A stretch of 64,000 nt of DNA from Sporosarcina ureae. GTDB lineage: Bacteria > Bacillota > Bacilli > Bacillales_A > Planococcaceae. Location of the stretch: assembly GCF_029267015.1 (NCBI RefSeq), contig NZ_JARIEA010000059.1:62001-126000 (forward strand), given 5' to 3'. This document shows positions 55,837 to 64,000 of the stretch, in pieces (position 1 is the first letter of the stretch; the number at the start of each line of letters is the position of its first letter). A program made the position numbers and the translations under genes. The notes beneath the pieces were generated by a model. It saw nothing but the letters and a program-made list of their open reading frames with translations. It was not told where the DNA came from and made no database searches.

Positions 55837-56316
55837 CTATTTATGATACGGCTCCCCCTTAATAATCCGAAACCCTCGATAAATCTGCTCCACCAACACC
55901 AACTTCATTAACTGATGCGGAAATGTCATCTTAGAAAACGACAACTTCTCATTCGAACGTTGCAACACACTACTATGTAATCCAAGTGATCCTCCAATCA
56001 CAAAGACAATCTTACTCTTACCATATGTCATCAACGAATCTATACTAGCTGCAAATTCTTCAGAAGTTTTCATTTTCCCGTCGATTGCTAGTGCAATGAC
56101 GTGTGCGTCAGGTGCAATCTTCGCCAAAATTCGATCGGCTTCTTTCTTTTTGACAATTTCCATGTCAGCATCACTAAGTGTTTCTGGTGCTTTTTCGTCC
56201 GCCACTTCAATTAATTGCATTTTTGCGTAGCTATTTAGGCGTTTTGTATACTCTTCTATTCCTTGTTTCAAATACTTCTCTTTTAACTTACCCACGGTGA
56301 CAATTGATATATTCAC
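55837..56316 (-). CDS. rlmH: 23S rRNA (pseudouridine1915-N3)-methyltransferase RlmH
   Basis: A 159-residue SPOUT methyltransferase that methylates pseudouridine 1915 in helix 69 of 23S rRNA. Family stretches: [15 protein letters not shown] at the start, [15 protein letters not shown] (about 74-88), [13 protein letters not shown] (about 104-116), the SAM-knot region [16 protein letters not shown] and the C-terminal EPYHK. In staphylococci the 3' end of this gene (orfX) is the SCC attachment site; here the end reads GAGCCGTATCATAAATAG, close to that core, with nothing inserted. Confidence 0.97.
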   Translation of the reverse strand: MNISIVTVGKLKEKYLKQGIEEYTKRLNSYAKMQLIEVADEKAPETLSDADMEIVKKKEADRILAKIAPDAHVIALAIDGKMKTSEEFAASIDSLMTYGKSKIVFVIGGSLGLHSSVLQRSNEKLSFSKMTFPHQLMKLVLVEQIYRGFRIIKGEPYHK

Positions 56317-56319
56317 AGT

Positions 56320-56716
56320 TTATCCACTCACTCTCTAAAAGTTACCCACAATACTTATGCACATATCCACAGGCCTATCTACATATTGTGTTCGATTATT
56401 TGTTCCCTACTACATGTGAAATTCTTTAATTAGTATACCACACCTTTGTGGATAACTTTTCAACCATTATTTATTTTGAATAGAAATATACTTTTTATTT
56501 CAAATGTTCGAATGCTCCAACCTACTGTTCTGTAAGGCTTTAACACTTGTCACTTCAAATTTATTTACTATTTATTACACATTTTATTTTACACAATATT
56601 ATGCACATTATTTTGATTTTATCCACAATTGGATAACTTCATAAAAAAATCAGGCATCGTAGCGCATTTTCGCTAGATGCCTGATGTGGACGAGAAGTTG
56701 TTCACTATGTGGACAA
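56320..56716. other. Cluster of DnaA boxes between rlmH and htrC
   Basis: Two perfect TTATCCACA boxes (56619-56627, and 56447-56455 on the minus strand) plus four boxes with one mismatch: TTATCCACT (56320-56328), TTACCCACA (56342-56350), ATATCCACA (56363-56371) and TGTGGACAA (56708-56716). A weaker TGTGGACGA lies at 56685. The stretch is very AT-rich and carries no gene. Such clusters near the origin bind DnaA and can titrate it or regulate initiation. The main origin (dnaA-dnaN) is not in this window. Confidence 0.7.
56645..56688 (-). terminator. Terminator of the walRKHIJ-htrC operon
   Basis: Stem ATCAGGCATC-TAGCG/CGCTA-GATGCCTGAT with a T7 run on the minus strand, after the htrC stop. Confidence 0.92.
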
Positions 56717-56727
56717 TGTATATTCTC

Positions 56728-57972
56728 TTAGAATGTGTTTCCGTCTTTCAATACCATTTCCAAGTCCAGTTTCTTTCCATCTCGATAAACTGTAATTTTC
56801 AATGGATCACCAATTTCTTTTTGATTATACAAATACTTACGTAGACTGACCATATCCGTCACTTTCTCTTCATCCAGCTGAACGATTGTATCGTATTTCT
56901 TCACTCCAGCTTGTATTGCCGATGAATTCGGCATGACATCTGTTACGACGACACCTTCTGTTACTTTTTCAGGCAAGTTCAACGTTTGTTGCTGTTGCTG
57001 AATAGGGATTTGTTGAAGATCAAGTAACGATACGCCCATTGTAGGACGATTTACTTGTCCTGTTTTTTCTAAGTGTTCGATAATCGGTAATGCAATATTG
57101 ATTGGAATAGCCAGTCCGATTCCCTCTACTGTTGCCTCAGAGATTTTCATGGAGTTGATCCCAATCAATTGACCTGCCATATTAATTAAAGCACCACCGG
57201 AGTTCCCTGGGTTGATCGCTGCATCTGTCTGCAAGACGTCTGCTTGCCAATCAACGTTTCCATCCTTGTTGAGATCCATTGGAATGGATCGGTCTTTACC
57301 AGAGATTACGCCAACCGTGACGGATCCCGCAAAGCCAAGTCCTAATGGATTACCGATCGCAATAACAGATTCTCCGCGTTTTAACGCATCGGAATCACCG
57401 AATTCTATCACTGTATCAACGTGTTCTGCATCAATTTCGACAACCGCTAAATCCGTCCACAGATCACTGCCAATTAACTTTCCTTCGACCTTTGTCCCGT
57501 CATCAAAACTAATCTCGAGTTGTTCAGAATTCTCTACGACGTGGTGATTGGTGACGATATATGCTTTGTCACCTTCTTTTTTATACAGCACACCAGAACC
57601 CGATCCAGCTTCTTGAGTAGACGTTGTGGAAGACCAGAAGTCTTGGACTGTCTGGATATTTGTGATACCGACAACAGCATTTGCAACGTCACCTACCACA
57701 TCCGTAACTTCGCTTGAAATGTCCATTGATACTTGGGCGTGTTCCGAGTTGCTTTTGACTTCCGTTGTTTTAGACGTTGCAACATCACTAGTATCTGATG
57801 AATCGGTTGCATACGTCATGACTGAAAATACGATGACTCCGCCCAATAAGACTCCGAGTAAACCTGGCCAAAAACCGCCCCTACGTTTTGGTTCGCGTTT
57901 CGTTTCAAACGGTGGAATGGGGCGTTGCTGTTCCATTTCTTCTCTTCCTTCTTCTCTTCTTTCATCGTCCAT
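56728..57972 (-). CDS. htrC: Membrane-anchored HtrA-type serine protease HtrC (YycK)
   Basis: A 414-residue protease: acidic cytoplasmic start, membrane helix (about 36-56), trypsin-like domain (about 95-310) and one PDZ domain (about 315-410). Catalytic residues: His in TNHHVVE, Asp in WTDLAVVEID and Ser in NPGNSGGAL. It degrades misfolded surface proteins and lies at its conserved Bacillales place after walJ. ATG 57972 has AAGGAGG 8 bases upstream; a longer upstream reading covers the terminator and is unlikely. Confidence 0.93.
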   Translation of the reverse strand: MDDERREEGREEMEQQRPIPPFETKREPKRRGGFWPGLLGVLLGGVIVFSVMTYATDSSDTSDVATSKTTEVKSNSEHAQVSMDISSEVTDVVGDVANAVVGITNIQTVQDFWSSTTSTQEAGSGSGVLYKKEGDKAYIVTNHHVVENSEQLEISFDDGTKVEGKLIGSDLWTDLAVVEIDAEHVDTVIEFGDSDALKRGESVIAIGNPLGLGFAGSVTVGVISGKDRSIPMDLNKDGNVDWQADVLQTDAAINPGNSGGALINMAGQLIGINSMKISEATVEGIGLAIPINIALPIIEHLEKTGQVNRPTMGVSLLDLQQIPIQQQQQTLNLPEKVTEGVVVTDVMPNSSAIQAGVKKYDTIVQLDEEKVTDMVSLRKYLYNQKEIGDPLKITVYRDGKKLDLEMVLKDGNTF

Positions 57973-58027
57973 TCGCATTTCCTCCTTATCAGAAAGTATT
58001 CCTACATGTACTGTACCCCAATGACTA

Positions 58028-58077
58028 TCTGAAAATGCAAAAAGCCTCACTAATTTAGCAAGGCTTTCCGCATTTTC
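58028..58077 (-). terminator. Hairpin after walJ
   Basis: Outer stem GAAAATGC/GCATTTTC with inner AAAGCCT/AGGCTTT in the gap between walJ and htrC. It could end part of the wal transcripts so that htrC is expressed separately or at a lower level. Confidence 0.7.
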
Positions 58078-58078
58078 A

Positions 58079-58867
58079 TTAGACTAGCACAAGTTCTGTA
58101 GATTCTGATGCATCCGTATCATGCAAGTGGACAAATTCCCCTGCACGAATGCCGCAGTCTTCAAGGGTCTGTGCTACGCTCATGCGCGCCAAGTCTTTCA
58201 TATTGTTATCCAAGCTAAGATGAGCTAAGTAAATATGCGATTCTTTTTGAGCAACCACTTCACTCATTGCAACGGCTGCATCTTCATTCGATACGTGGCC
58301 CACGTCACTTAAAATACGACGCTTGATCGACCATGGGTAACGTCCCATCTGTAGCATACTGACATCGTGATTGCTTTCGAATACAAAGCTGTCAGCGCCT
58401 TGGATGTGGCCTTTCATACGATCGCTAACGTAGCCTGTGTCGGTGATGATTGCCAGTTTACGATCGCCTTCATTGAACGTATAGAACATCGGGTCTGCTG
58501 CGTCATGGGATACAGCAAATGACTGGATATCCAGTGAACCAAATGTTTTCACCGTTTCCATGTCGAAATGGAAACGCTGATCAACAGGAATCTCTCCTAC
58601 TAGTCCGTCCATCGCCTGCCACGTTTTTGCGTTGGCATAGATGGGTGTTTTATACTTCCGGGCGAGTACGCCAATTCCTTTAATATGATCACTGTGTTCA
58701 TGTGTGACGAAAATGCCGTCAATATGTTTCATCGAGCGATTGATCGATCCGAGCAAACCTTCAATTTTCTTACCGCTCATGCCGGCATCTACGAGAAAAG
58801 CATGCTCATCTGTCTCTATATATAACGAGTTGCCTGTACTGCCACTCGCCAAAATGCTAAATCGCAT
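58079..58867 (-). CDS. walJ: Metallo-beta-lactamase fold protein WalJ (YycJ)
   Basis: A 262-residue MBL-fold hydrolase with the metal motif THEHSDH (about 55-61), later His in VSHDA and the ITDTGYV strand. YycJ/WalJ proteins have 5' exonuclease activity and affect coordination of cell division and replication and mismatch repair. It lies 11 bases after walI in the conserved operon. Confidence 0.95.
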   Translation of the reverse strand: MRFSILASGSTGNSLYIETDEHAFLVDAGMSGKKIEGLLGSINRSMKHIDGIFVTHEHSDHIKGIGVLARKYKTPIYANAKTWQAMDGLVGEIPVDQRFHFDMETVKTFGSLDIQSFAVSHDAADPMFYTFNEGDRKLAIITDTGYVSDRMKGHIQGADSFVFESNHDVSMLQMGRYPWSIKRRILSDVGHVSNEDAAVAMSEVVAQKESHIYLAHLSLDNNMKDLARMSVAQTLEDCGIRAGEFVHLHDTDASESTELVLV

Positions 58868-58878
58868 GTAGAAAACTC

Positions 58879-59691
58879 CTATTCTATTTGTTCTTCTAAC
58901 ATATCCGATTGGAACTCGATGACTTTTCCTTCAATCGCATTGACGAAGTGCTGTTCAATAGTTCCATCCTTCAATTTTACCTGAACATTCCACGTCGGTG
59001 CAAATACTTGCGTTTCTGTTAGCTGAACAAGTGTCGAATAACCTGATTTGACTTGCATGACAGTGGAATCCGGCTTCAATAAACTACGTGTAACAAGTGA
59101 AGAAACCGCATCATCTTGTGATAGTAAATTCTTTTTCTGATTAAAGCTTGAGAACTCGTCGAGCATACGCTGCTCGTAATGTGTAACTTTTCCGTCCTTA
59201 TCCCAGTGCATGATGAGCATGGCATTGGGACTGTAAAAGATGGTTTCATTCTTGACTTGTTGGAAGAATACAGCATTCTGGTCTTCTTCGTTTACATCCC
59301 ATAGCACGTAATCTTCTCCTTTGAGCACATACTTCCCCAAGAACTCTTCAAAATTGTATTCGCCTTTGTCATCGATCACTTTAACAGACTTTTTCATATG
59401 GGACAGTAACCGCGATTCTTCGACTAAGACGAACGATTGATTAGTTAGTTTCTTCAAATCATCATTCGAGAATGTTACGACATGCGCGGAAAGATACGAT
59501 ACTTCTTTTTTAGTAAAGGGAATTGGTTCGTACGTAATATTTTCCAACCTCAAAGTATCTTCCACGGAAGTTTTACCGAGAACCTGCATATTTCCCACGT
59601 CTAATTGCCGATCTAGATAGAGCCAATACAAGAAGACGTTCAGAATGGAAAAGACAATGATAAAAATGGTTTTAGTTCTATTCCAATCCAA
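58879..59691 (-). CDS. walI: WalRK regulatory protein WalI (YycI)
   Basis: A 270-residue single-span membrane protein (helix about 8-25) with an extracytoplasmic domain of the YycI type, beginning [18 protein letters not shown]. With WalH it binds the WalK kinase and adjusts its activity. It overlaps the walH gene by 14 bases. Confidence 0.94.
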   Translation of the reverse strand: MDWNRTKTIFIIVFSILNVFLYWLYLDRQLDVGNMQVLGKTSVEDTLRLENITYEPIPFTKKEVSYLSAHVVTFSNDDLKKLTNQSFVLVEESRLLSHMKKSVKVIDDKGEYNFEEFLGKYVLKGEDYVLWDVNEEDQNAVFFQQVKNETIFYSPNAMLIMHWDKDGKVTHYEQRMLDEFSSFNQKKNLLSQDDAVSSLVTRSLLKPDSTVMQVKSGYSTLVQLTETQVFAPTWNVQVKLKDGTIEQHFVNAIEGKVIEFQSDMLEEQIE

Positions 59692-61009
59692 TCATGCCAC
59701 CCCCTTGCAATTCTTCCGGAGCGAAGCGTAACCAGTTATCTTTAATCAGGTAATACCAGCAAGGTTCTAAAACAATCAATTCTTGCTCGACGTCTTGAAT
59801 CATATAATAGCCCGGTGTGATTTCTTCAATTAAGTCAAAATCTACCTCTTGCGATTCACGCAATGCTTCCGCTACTTCCACTCCTGAGGGCAATTCGTTC
59901 TGTTTCGACTCGATTTTTAAGTCCAATTTGTAATAAGGTCGAATATATTTGAACACACGGCCATTTCCCCACGTTTCCGTAATTTCATTCGTGCCGGATT
60001 GATCGCTAAAAACAGGTAAGCCGTCGACGTATAGCTGGAACCGGACGTAACGAGATATCGGATTCATATAGGCATATCGAAATTCATCCGTCCAACCACC
60101 ATGCTCATTAATGAAATCTATTGTATTCAACAGCAATTCAGATGGTATCGCAATTTCCTGACTTTCTACAGCAGGCATGACATAATTTAATCTTTTAATT
60201 TCAGTGTCGATATTCAAGAATGCATGATCATCCCCATACTCTTCATGCGTTGCATCCACTTGATTACGCCGAACTGCATTATTAGATTCACTGAACAAAG
60301 CATCGCGGAATTTATTTGGATTGATTTCTTCCTGAATATACGTATTGCGCGCAATCGTCACAGGATCATTCGGTACAGCTAGAAACGATGCATTGCCACG
60401 GTCAATTTCTGCATATTCATCAAATGATTGGCCTACATCTATTACATTGCGTAGAAAATTTGTTTTATTCGGTAGCGTCACTTGTATCTTATAATGCAGA
60501 CCGCTTACCTCACTTAACAAGTGAACGACTGGCGCTTGCGTGGATTGACTCCAGTCGACCACTAGACGATTAAAGGTCGCTTCAGGGATATTGGCGTCAT
60601 CAACTAGCAATACATTGTCATAGACGAGCATAGGTACCTCACCTGGAAAGTACAGTGTCATTTGACTAGGTTGACGAAGGATTTGTGCAATCTCGAACTT
60701 ATTCATTTTTTGACTCACCAACTGTAGTTCAGACATTTCCCATGAATTAATTTCATTCAGAATGGTATCCATCTTTTCTACGTCCACAGAGCCCAATACT
60801 TGATCTTTTAAATTGGTAATCATTTTATACGGTTTAATAATCTCATCAATCGTTTTCTTTTCGGAAATGGAGATATCAACAGTCTGCACTTGTTCCATCG
60901 GTTCATAATTCGGCGAATAATTCCAGACTGCAATAGTGAACAACACGCTCAGCGAGACGAGCAACAGTAATACAATGGATTTAATTGGTTCAATATACTT
61001 CAATCCCAC
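59678..61009 (-). CDS. walH: WalRK regulatory protein WalH (YycH)
   Basis: A 443-residue protein with one N-terminal membrane helix (about 9-27) and a large outer part of the YycH fold. It regulates WalK together with WalI. GTG 61009 is the start, with AGAGG 7 bases upstream inside the walK end (10-base overlap); TTG 61003 is possible but less well spaced. Confidence 0.93.
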   Translation of the reverse strand: MGLKYIEPIKSIVLLLLVSLSVLFTIAVWNYSPNYEPMEQVQTVDISISEKKTIDEIIKPYKMITNLKDQVLGSVDVEKMDTILNEINSWEMSELQLVSQKMNKFEIAQILRQPSQMTLYFPGEVPMLVYDNVLLVDDANIPEATFNRLVVDWSQSTQAPVVHLLSEVSGLHYKIQVTLPNKTNFLRNVIDVGQSFDEYAEIDRGNASFLAVPNDPVTIARNTYIQEEINPNKFRDALFSESNNAVRRNQVDATHEEYGDDHAFLNIDTEIKRLNYVMPAVESQEIAIPSELLLNTIDFINEHGGWTDEFRYAYMNPISRYVRFQLYVDGLPVFSDQSGTNEITETWGNGRVFKYIRPYYKLDLKIESKQNELPSGVEVAEALRESQEVDFDLIEEITPGYYMIQDVEQELIVLEPCWYYLIKDNWLRFAPEELQGGGMIGLE

Positions 61010-62823
61010 TCACCATCCTCTTGTTGTTCAAACGGAAGCTTGAAGAAGATGGTTGTCCCTTTCCCTTCTTCACTCTGCGCCCAAATCTCTCCTTTATGCG
61101 CTACAATCATTTCCTTAGCGATTGCAAGACCGAGACCGGTTCCGCCCAGTGCACGTGATCGCGCACGATCGGCACGATAGAAACGATCGAAGATTCGATT
61201 GACATTAGATTTTGGAATACCCATTCCATCATCTGAAATCATCACTTTAATATAATCGCCCGAGACGGTTACACCGAAGCGTACTTCGCCGCCATCTGGT
61301 GAATATTTCAAGGCATTAGAAATAATGTTGTCTAACACTTGTGTTAACTTATCTGTATCGATCTCTACAAATAAACTACTTGAATACAGATTTCGTGTGA
61401 ATCGGACATTTTGCGACTTCGAGAATTCAAAACGCTCTATAACCGCATTGAAGAATCGGTTAAATTCTACCCATTCTTTATTCAATTCGTATTCTTTACT
61501 ATCCATACGTGATAGTTTCAACAAGTCATTGACGAGACGGATCATTCGCTCCGTTTCATTTTGCGTGACACGTAAGAAGTTCGGTGCAATTTCTTCGTTT
61601 CGCCAAGCACCCTCCGCTAATGCATCCAGATAACTTCGCATGGTTGTGAGCGGTGTACGTAATTCATGAGAAACGTTCGATACGAATTCACGACGTTCCA
61701 TATCAATCTTTTCTTGCTCTGTATTGTCATGCAATACGATGATCAAGCCGTTGACGAACCCCGTTTCACGCTGCGTGACGGAGATTGTCGCTCGCAAAAT
61801 GTACGCTTGGTCTTCTGTACTGAAGTCGAGTGGAATAGATTCTTTCATTTGAATTAATTCTTCAAATGTATATTCCTCATCAATACCTAGAATACTGGCG
61901 ATTGGTCGATTAATCACAAGATCATTCGTTACACCAAGCATTTGTAGGGCAGAGTCGTTAATCAGGCTCACCCGTCCTTTACGATCGGTTGAAATGACTC
62001 CGTCTGTCATATTTTCCAGAACAGATGCCAATTTCCGCCTTTCGCTCTCAGTAGTGGATTGCGATTCTTGCAGCTGGTTAGTTAAGTGATTAAATGCGAT
62101 GGCCAGCTGACCCATCTCATCCGTTCCATACACTTTAACCTTTCGGGTGAAGTTCCCTTTCGCCATTGCCTGTGCCTGTCTCCGCATGTCTGAAATAGGT
62201 CGGGTGAATGCTCTTGCAATGAAGATCCCTACTATGATCGTAATGATGAGAGATACGGCTGCTGACCCCGCCAATATTCGATTGATTTCTTCAATTTGCT
62301 TGAAGACTGATTCGATATTGGCTTCTACATAGAGTGATCCTATAATTTCATTGCCATTTTCAATCGGTTGGGCTAACGAAAGTACACGATTATGTGACTT
62401 TGGATCAAGCGTGATGATGTCTTTTATACTCCCTGATGTAATGGACTTACGCACATTATCATTAGTTGAATGTTGGCCAACTTTCATCTGATTTTCGTAT
62501 GAAGTTGTAGCCAAAATTCGATATTTGGAGTTGATGACACGTATTTCAATAATATCATCCGAAGTGAATTCGACTAAGACATCTTTTAAACTTTGTTCAA
62601 GTGTGACGTCGTTATCACTTCGCTTTTTTATGAGTTCTTCTTTTACACTGAACTCGACTAAATTCATCCGGTCTACAATCGAATTCGTAAAATTATCTTT
62701 TAGTGTTTGTTCCAGTTCACGAGCAAAATATAACCCAATAATCTGCATAGACACAAGAATAAGCAAGACATAGATCAAGACAAATTTGACTTGAATCGAT
62801 CGAAAAAAACCTACCTTATGCAT
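61000..62823 (-). CDS. walK: Sensor histidine kinase WalK (YycG)
   Basis: A 607-residue kinase controlling cell-wall metabolism. Order: membrane helix 1 (about 12-32), extracytoplasmic PAS-like domain (about 35-180), helix 2 (about 183-203), HAMP (about 204-256), PAS (about 263-370), dimerisation/phosphoacceptor domain with SHELRTP (His about 382) and ATPase domain with DNIISNALKYS, DDGMGIP and GGTGLGLAI. It is complete and at the usual length. WalR lies 6 bases upstream in the operon. Confidence 0.97.
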   Translation of the reverse strand: MHKVGFFRSIQVKFVLIYVLLILVSMQIIGLYFARELEQTLKDNFTNSIVDRMNLVEFSVKEELIKKRSDNDVTLEQSLKDVLVEFTSDDIIEIRVINSKYRILATTSYENQMKVGQHSTNDNVRKSITSGSIKDIITLDPKSHNRVLSLAQPIENGNEIIGSLYVEANIESVFKQIEEINRILAGSAAVSLIITIIVGIFIARAFTRPISDMRRQAQAMAKGNFTRKVKVYGTDEMGQLAIAFNHLTNQLQESQSTTESERRKLASVLENMTDGVISTDRKGRVSLINDSALQMLGVTNDLVINRPIASILGIDEEYTFEELIQMKESIPLDFSTEDQAYILRATISVTQRETGFVNGLIIVLHDNTEQEKIDMERREFVSNVSHELRTPLTTMRSYLDALAEGAWRNEEIAPNFLRVTQNETERMIRLVNDLLKLSRMDSKEYELNKEWVEFNRFFNAVIERFEFSKSQNVRFTRNLYSSSLFVEIDTDKLTQVLDNIISNALKYSPDGGEVRFGVTVSGDYIKVMISDDGMGIPKSNVNRIFDRFYRADRARSRALGGTGLGLAIAKEMIVAHKGEIWAQSEEGKGTTIFFKLPFEQQEDGEWD

Positions 62824-62829
62824 AGTGGT

Positions 62830-63540
62830 TTACTCCTGTTCCGGATCGCGTAAGTAATAGCCTACACCGCGTCTTGTAACAATCCAGCTTGGATGGCTTG
62901 GTGTATCTTCAATCTTTTCACGAAGGCGTCGAATCGTTACATCAACAGTTCGTACATCACCGAAATAATCATAGCCCCATACAGTTTGTAGTAAGTGTTC
63001 ACGTGTCATTACCTGACCAATATGTTTTGCCAAGTAATACAGTAATTCAAATTCACGATGTGTTAGTTCAATTGTAGTACCACGCTTTTGAACGAAGTAT
63101 GCGTCAGGTTGGATGACCAGTTGTCCTACAGTTATATCGTTCGTTTCTTCTTCCTGGTCCTCTGCGATCGTTCTTGCATGACGACGCAAGTTAGCCTTTA
63201 CGCGGGCAATTAATTCTCTTGTTCCGAACGGCTTGGTTACATAATCGTCTGCACCTAGCTCAAGCCCTAAAACCTTATCAATCTCCGAGTCCTTTGCAGT
63301 CAGCATGATGATAGGGAAATCATGTTTTTTCCGTACTTCTCTACACACCTCCATGCCGTCGCGTTTAGGCAGCATAATATCTAGAAGCATTAGGTCTGGC
63401 TGGATTTCTTCTACGCGATTAATGGCGTCTTCACCGTCGTATGCGCAAAAGACATTGAAGCCCTCCTTTTTCAGATTGAATTCTATAATGTCTGCGATGG
63501 GTTTTTCATCGTCTACAATAAATATTGTTTTATTTTGCAT
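62830..63540 (-). CDS. walR: Response regulator WalR (YycF)
   Basis: A 236-residue OmpR-type regulator, essential in bacilli. The receiver domain (about 4-115) has DDEKP with acidic residues, the phosphorylated Asp in LLDIMLP (about 53) and Lys in VTKPFG; the winged helix (about 133-232) ends in [14 protein letters not shown] and [13 protein letters not shown] 63540 is the start, with AAAGGA upstream; an upstream in-frame ATG would add ten residues. First gene of the wal operon. Confidence 0.97.
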   Translation of the reverse strand: MQNKTIFIVDDEKPIADIIEFNLKKEGFNVFCAYDGEDAINRVEEIQPDLMLLDIMLPKRDGMEVCREVRKKHDFPIIMLTAKDSEIDKVLGLELGADDYVTKPFGTRELIARVKANLRRHARTIAEDQEEETNDITVGQLVIQPDAYFVQKRGTTIELTHREFELLYYLAKHIGQVMTREHLLQTVWGYDYFGDVRTVDVTIRRLREKIEDTPSHPSWIVTRRGVGYYLRDPEQE

Positions 63541-63740
63541 GATTTTTTCCTTTCTAGCCATAATTGGCAATGAATTTTAAACGTTGTACACTTATACAGC
63601 ACAACGAACACTTAACGATCTTTTCTATGGGTACAACCTTATTCTAAAGCTGAAATATATCATTCCATATCCTTTAACTCTATCATGATTTGTGTGAATT
63701 CGCACTTTTTCAGATAGGGGTGGCTAGCTTGGAACAATGA

Positions 63741-63790
63741 AAAAACAGCGCGCTCTTCCTACAGTCGTAGAAGAAGAGCGTGCTGTTTTA
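63741..63790 (-). terminator. Terminator of dnaB
   Basis: Stem AAAACAGCGCGCTCTTC paired with its near complement, overlapping the dnaB stop codon; T-rich on the minus side. It isolates the wal operon from upstream transcription. Confidence 0.92.
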
Positions 63791-64000
63791 TTCGTAAGAC
63801 GGAGGTGATTCATGCTGACTCCAGTCAATATTAAGGAATTTATTGTATTCCTTTGCAAATGCCAAGGTGACAGTACCAGTTGGGCCGTTACGTTGCTTGG
63901 CAATAATGATTTCAATCATGTTTTGCATTTCAGTTTCTTTATCATAGTAGTCTTCCCGGTAGAGGAAGGAGACGATATCGGCATCTTGCTCAATACTTCC
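63788..64000 (-). CDS. dnaB: Replicative DNA helicase DnaB, C-terminal end
   Basis: The last 70 residues of the hexameric replicative helicase (named DnaC in B. subtilis), cut by the right edge. The stretch [18 protein letters not shown] followed by [17 protein letters not shown] is diagnostic of the RecA-like C-terminal domain, including the ATP-site arginine region. Its stop lies about 250 bases before walR, with no purA gene between them. Confidence 0.95.
   Translation of the reverse strand, partial: GSIEQDADIVSFLYREDYYDKETEMQNMIEIIIAKQRNGPTGTVTLAFAKEYNKFLNIDWSQHESPPSYE

Overview
The window comes from a low-GC Gram-positive bacterium, most likely a Planococcaceae member close to Sporosarcina (order Bacillales). 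The right end carries the Bacillales walRKHIJ-htrC block next to dnaB and rlmH, which normally lies near the chromosomal origin. The left and middle parts hold a C30 carotenoid operon, a sortase B/NEAT heme-uptake operon, malate:quinone oxidoreductase, a CotA-type laccase and many genes with AGGAGG-like ribosome binding sites and GTG/TTG starts. No rRNA, tRNA, CRISPR array, prophage or insertion sequence was seen.

Layout. 1-2.9 kb: start of a BCCT osmolyte transporter, an M20 amidohydrolase and a YfiH/PgeF-family protein. 2.9-8.8 kb: two ECF sigma factor operons. The second encodes sigma, a zinc anti-sigma and, after a hairpin, a wall-anchored protein made of two 184-residue repeats plus its class F sortase. 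9-18.5 kb: patatin, K+ channel (Ktr type), ABC exporter, SelO, a globin-like chemoreceptor with a CZB zinc domain, and YitT. 18.6-23.7 kb: a laccase with a metallothionein-like tail, and a PLD-helicase-DUF3427 protein paired with a NUDIX hydrolase. 24.7-30.5 kb: crtN-M-P-Q-O, a complete staphyloxanthin-type gene set. 30.6-37.2 kb: deacetylase, ECF S component, mqo, DUF4317, ohr, hydrolase and NUDIX. 37.3-44.5 kb: a Fur-box-controlled seven-gene heme acquisition operon (three NEAT proteins, IsdE-like lipoprotein, permease, ATPase, sortase B). 44.5-48.2 kb: assorted genes. 48.2-53.2 kb: an HxlR regulator, S-(hydroxymethyl)glutathione dehydrogenase, S-formylglutathione hydrolase and bifunctional glutathione synthase GshF, which together could both make glutathione and use it to detoxify formaldehyde. 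53.3-64 kb: DMT exporter, a lipoprotein nucleosidase relative with an altered catalytic residue, rlmH, a cluster of DnaA boxes, htrC, walJIHKR and the end of dnaB.

The points most worth following are the glutathione/formaldehyde cluster, the Cys-rich laccase tail, the duplicated four-histidine wall protein with its own sortase and sigma factor, the PLD-helicase/NUDIX pair, the nucleosidase-like lipoprotein, the NEAT operon with three different surface-anchoring modes, and the DnaA-box cluster beside rlmH. Family assignments come from reading translated sequences; no database search was run.
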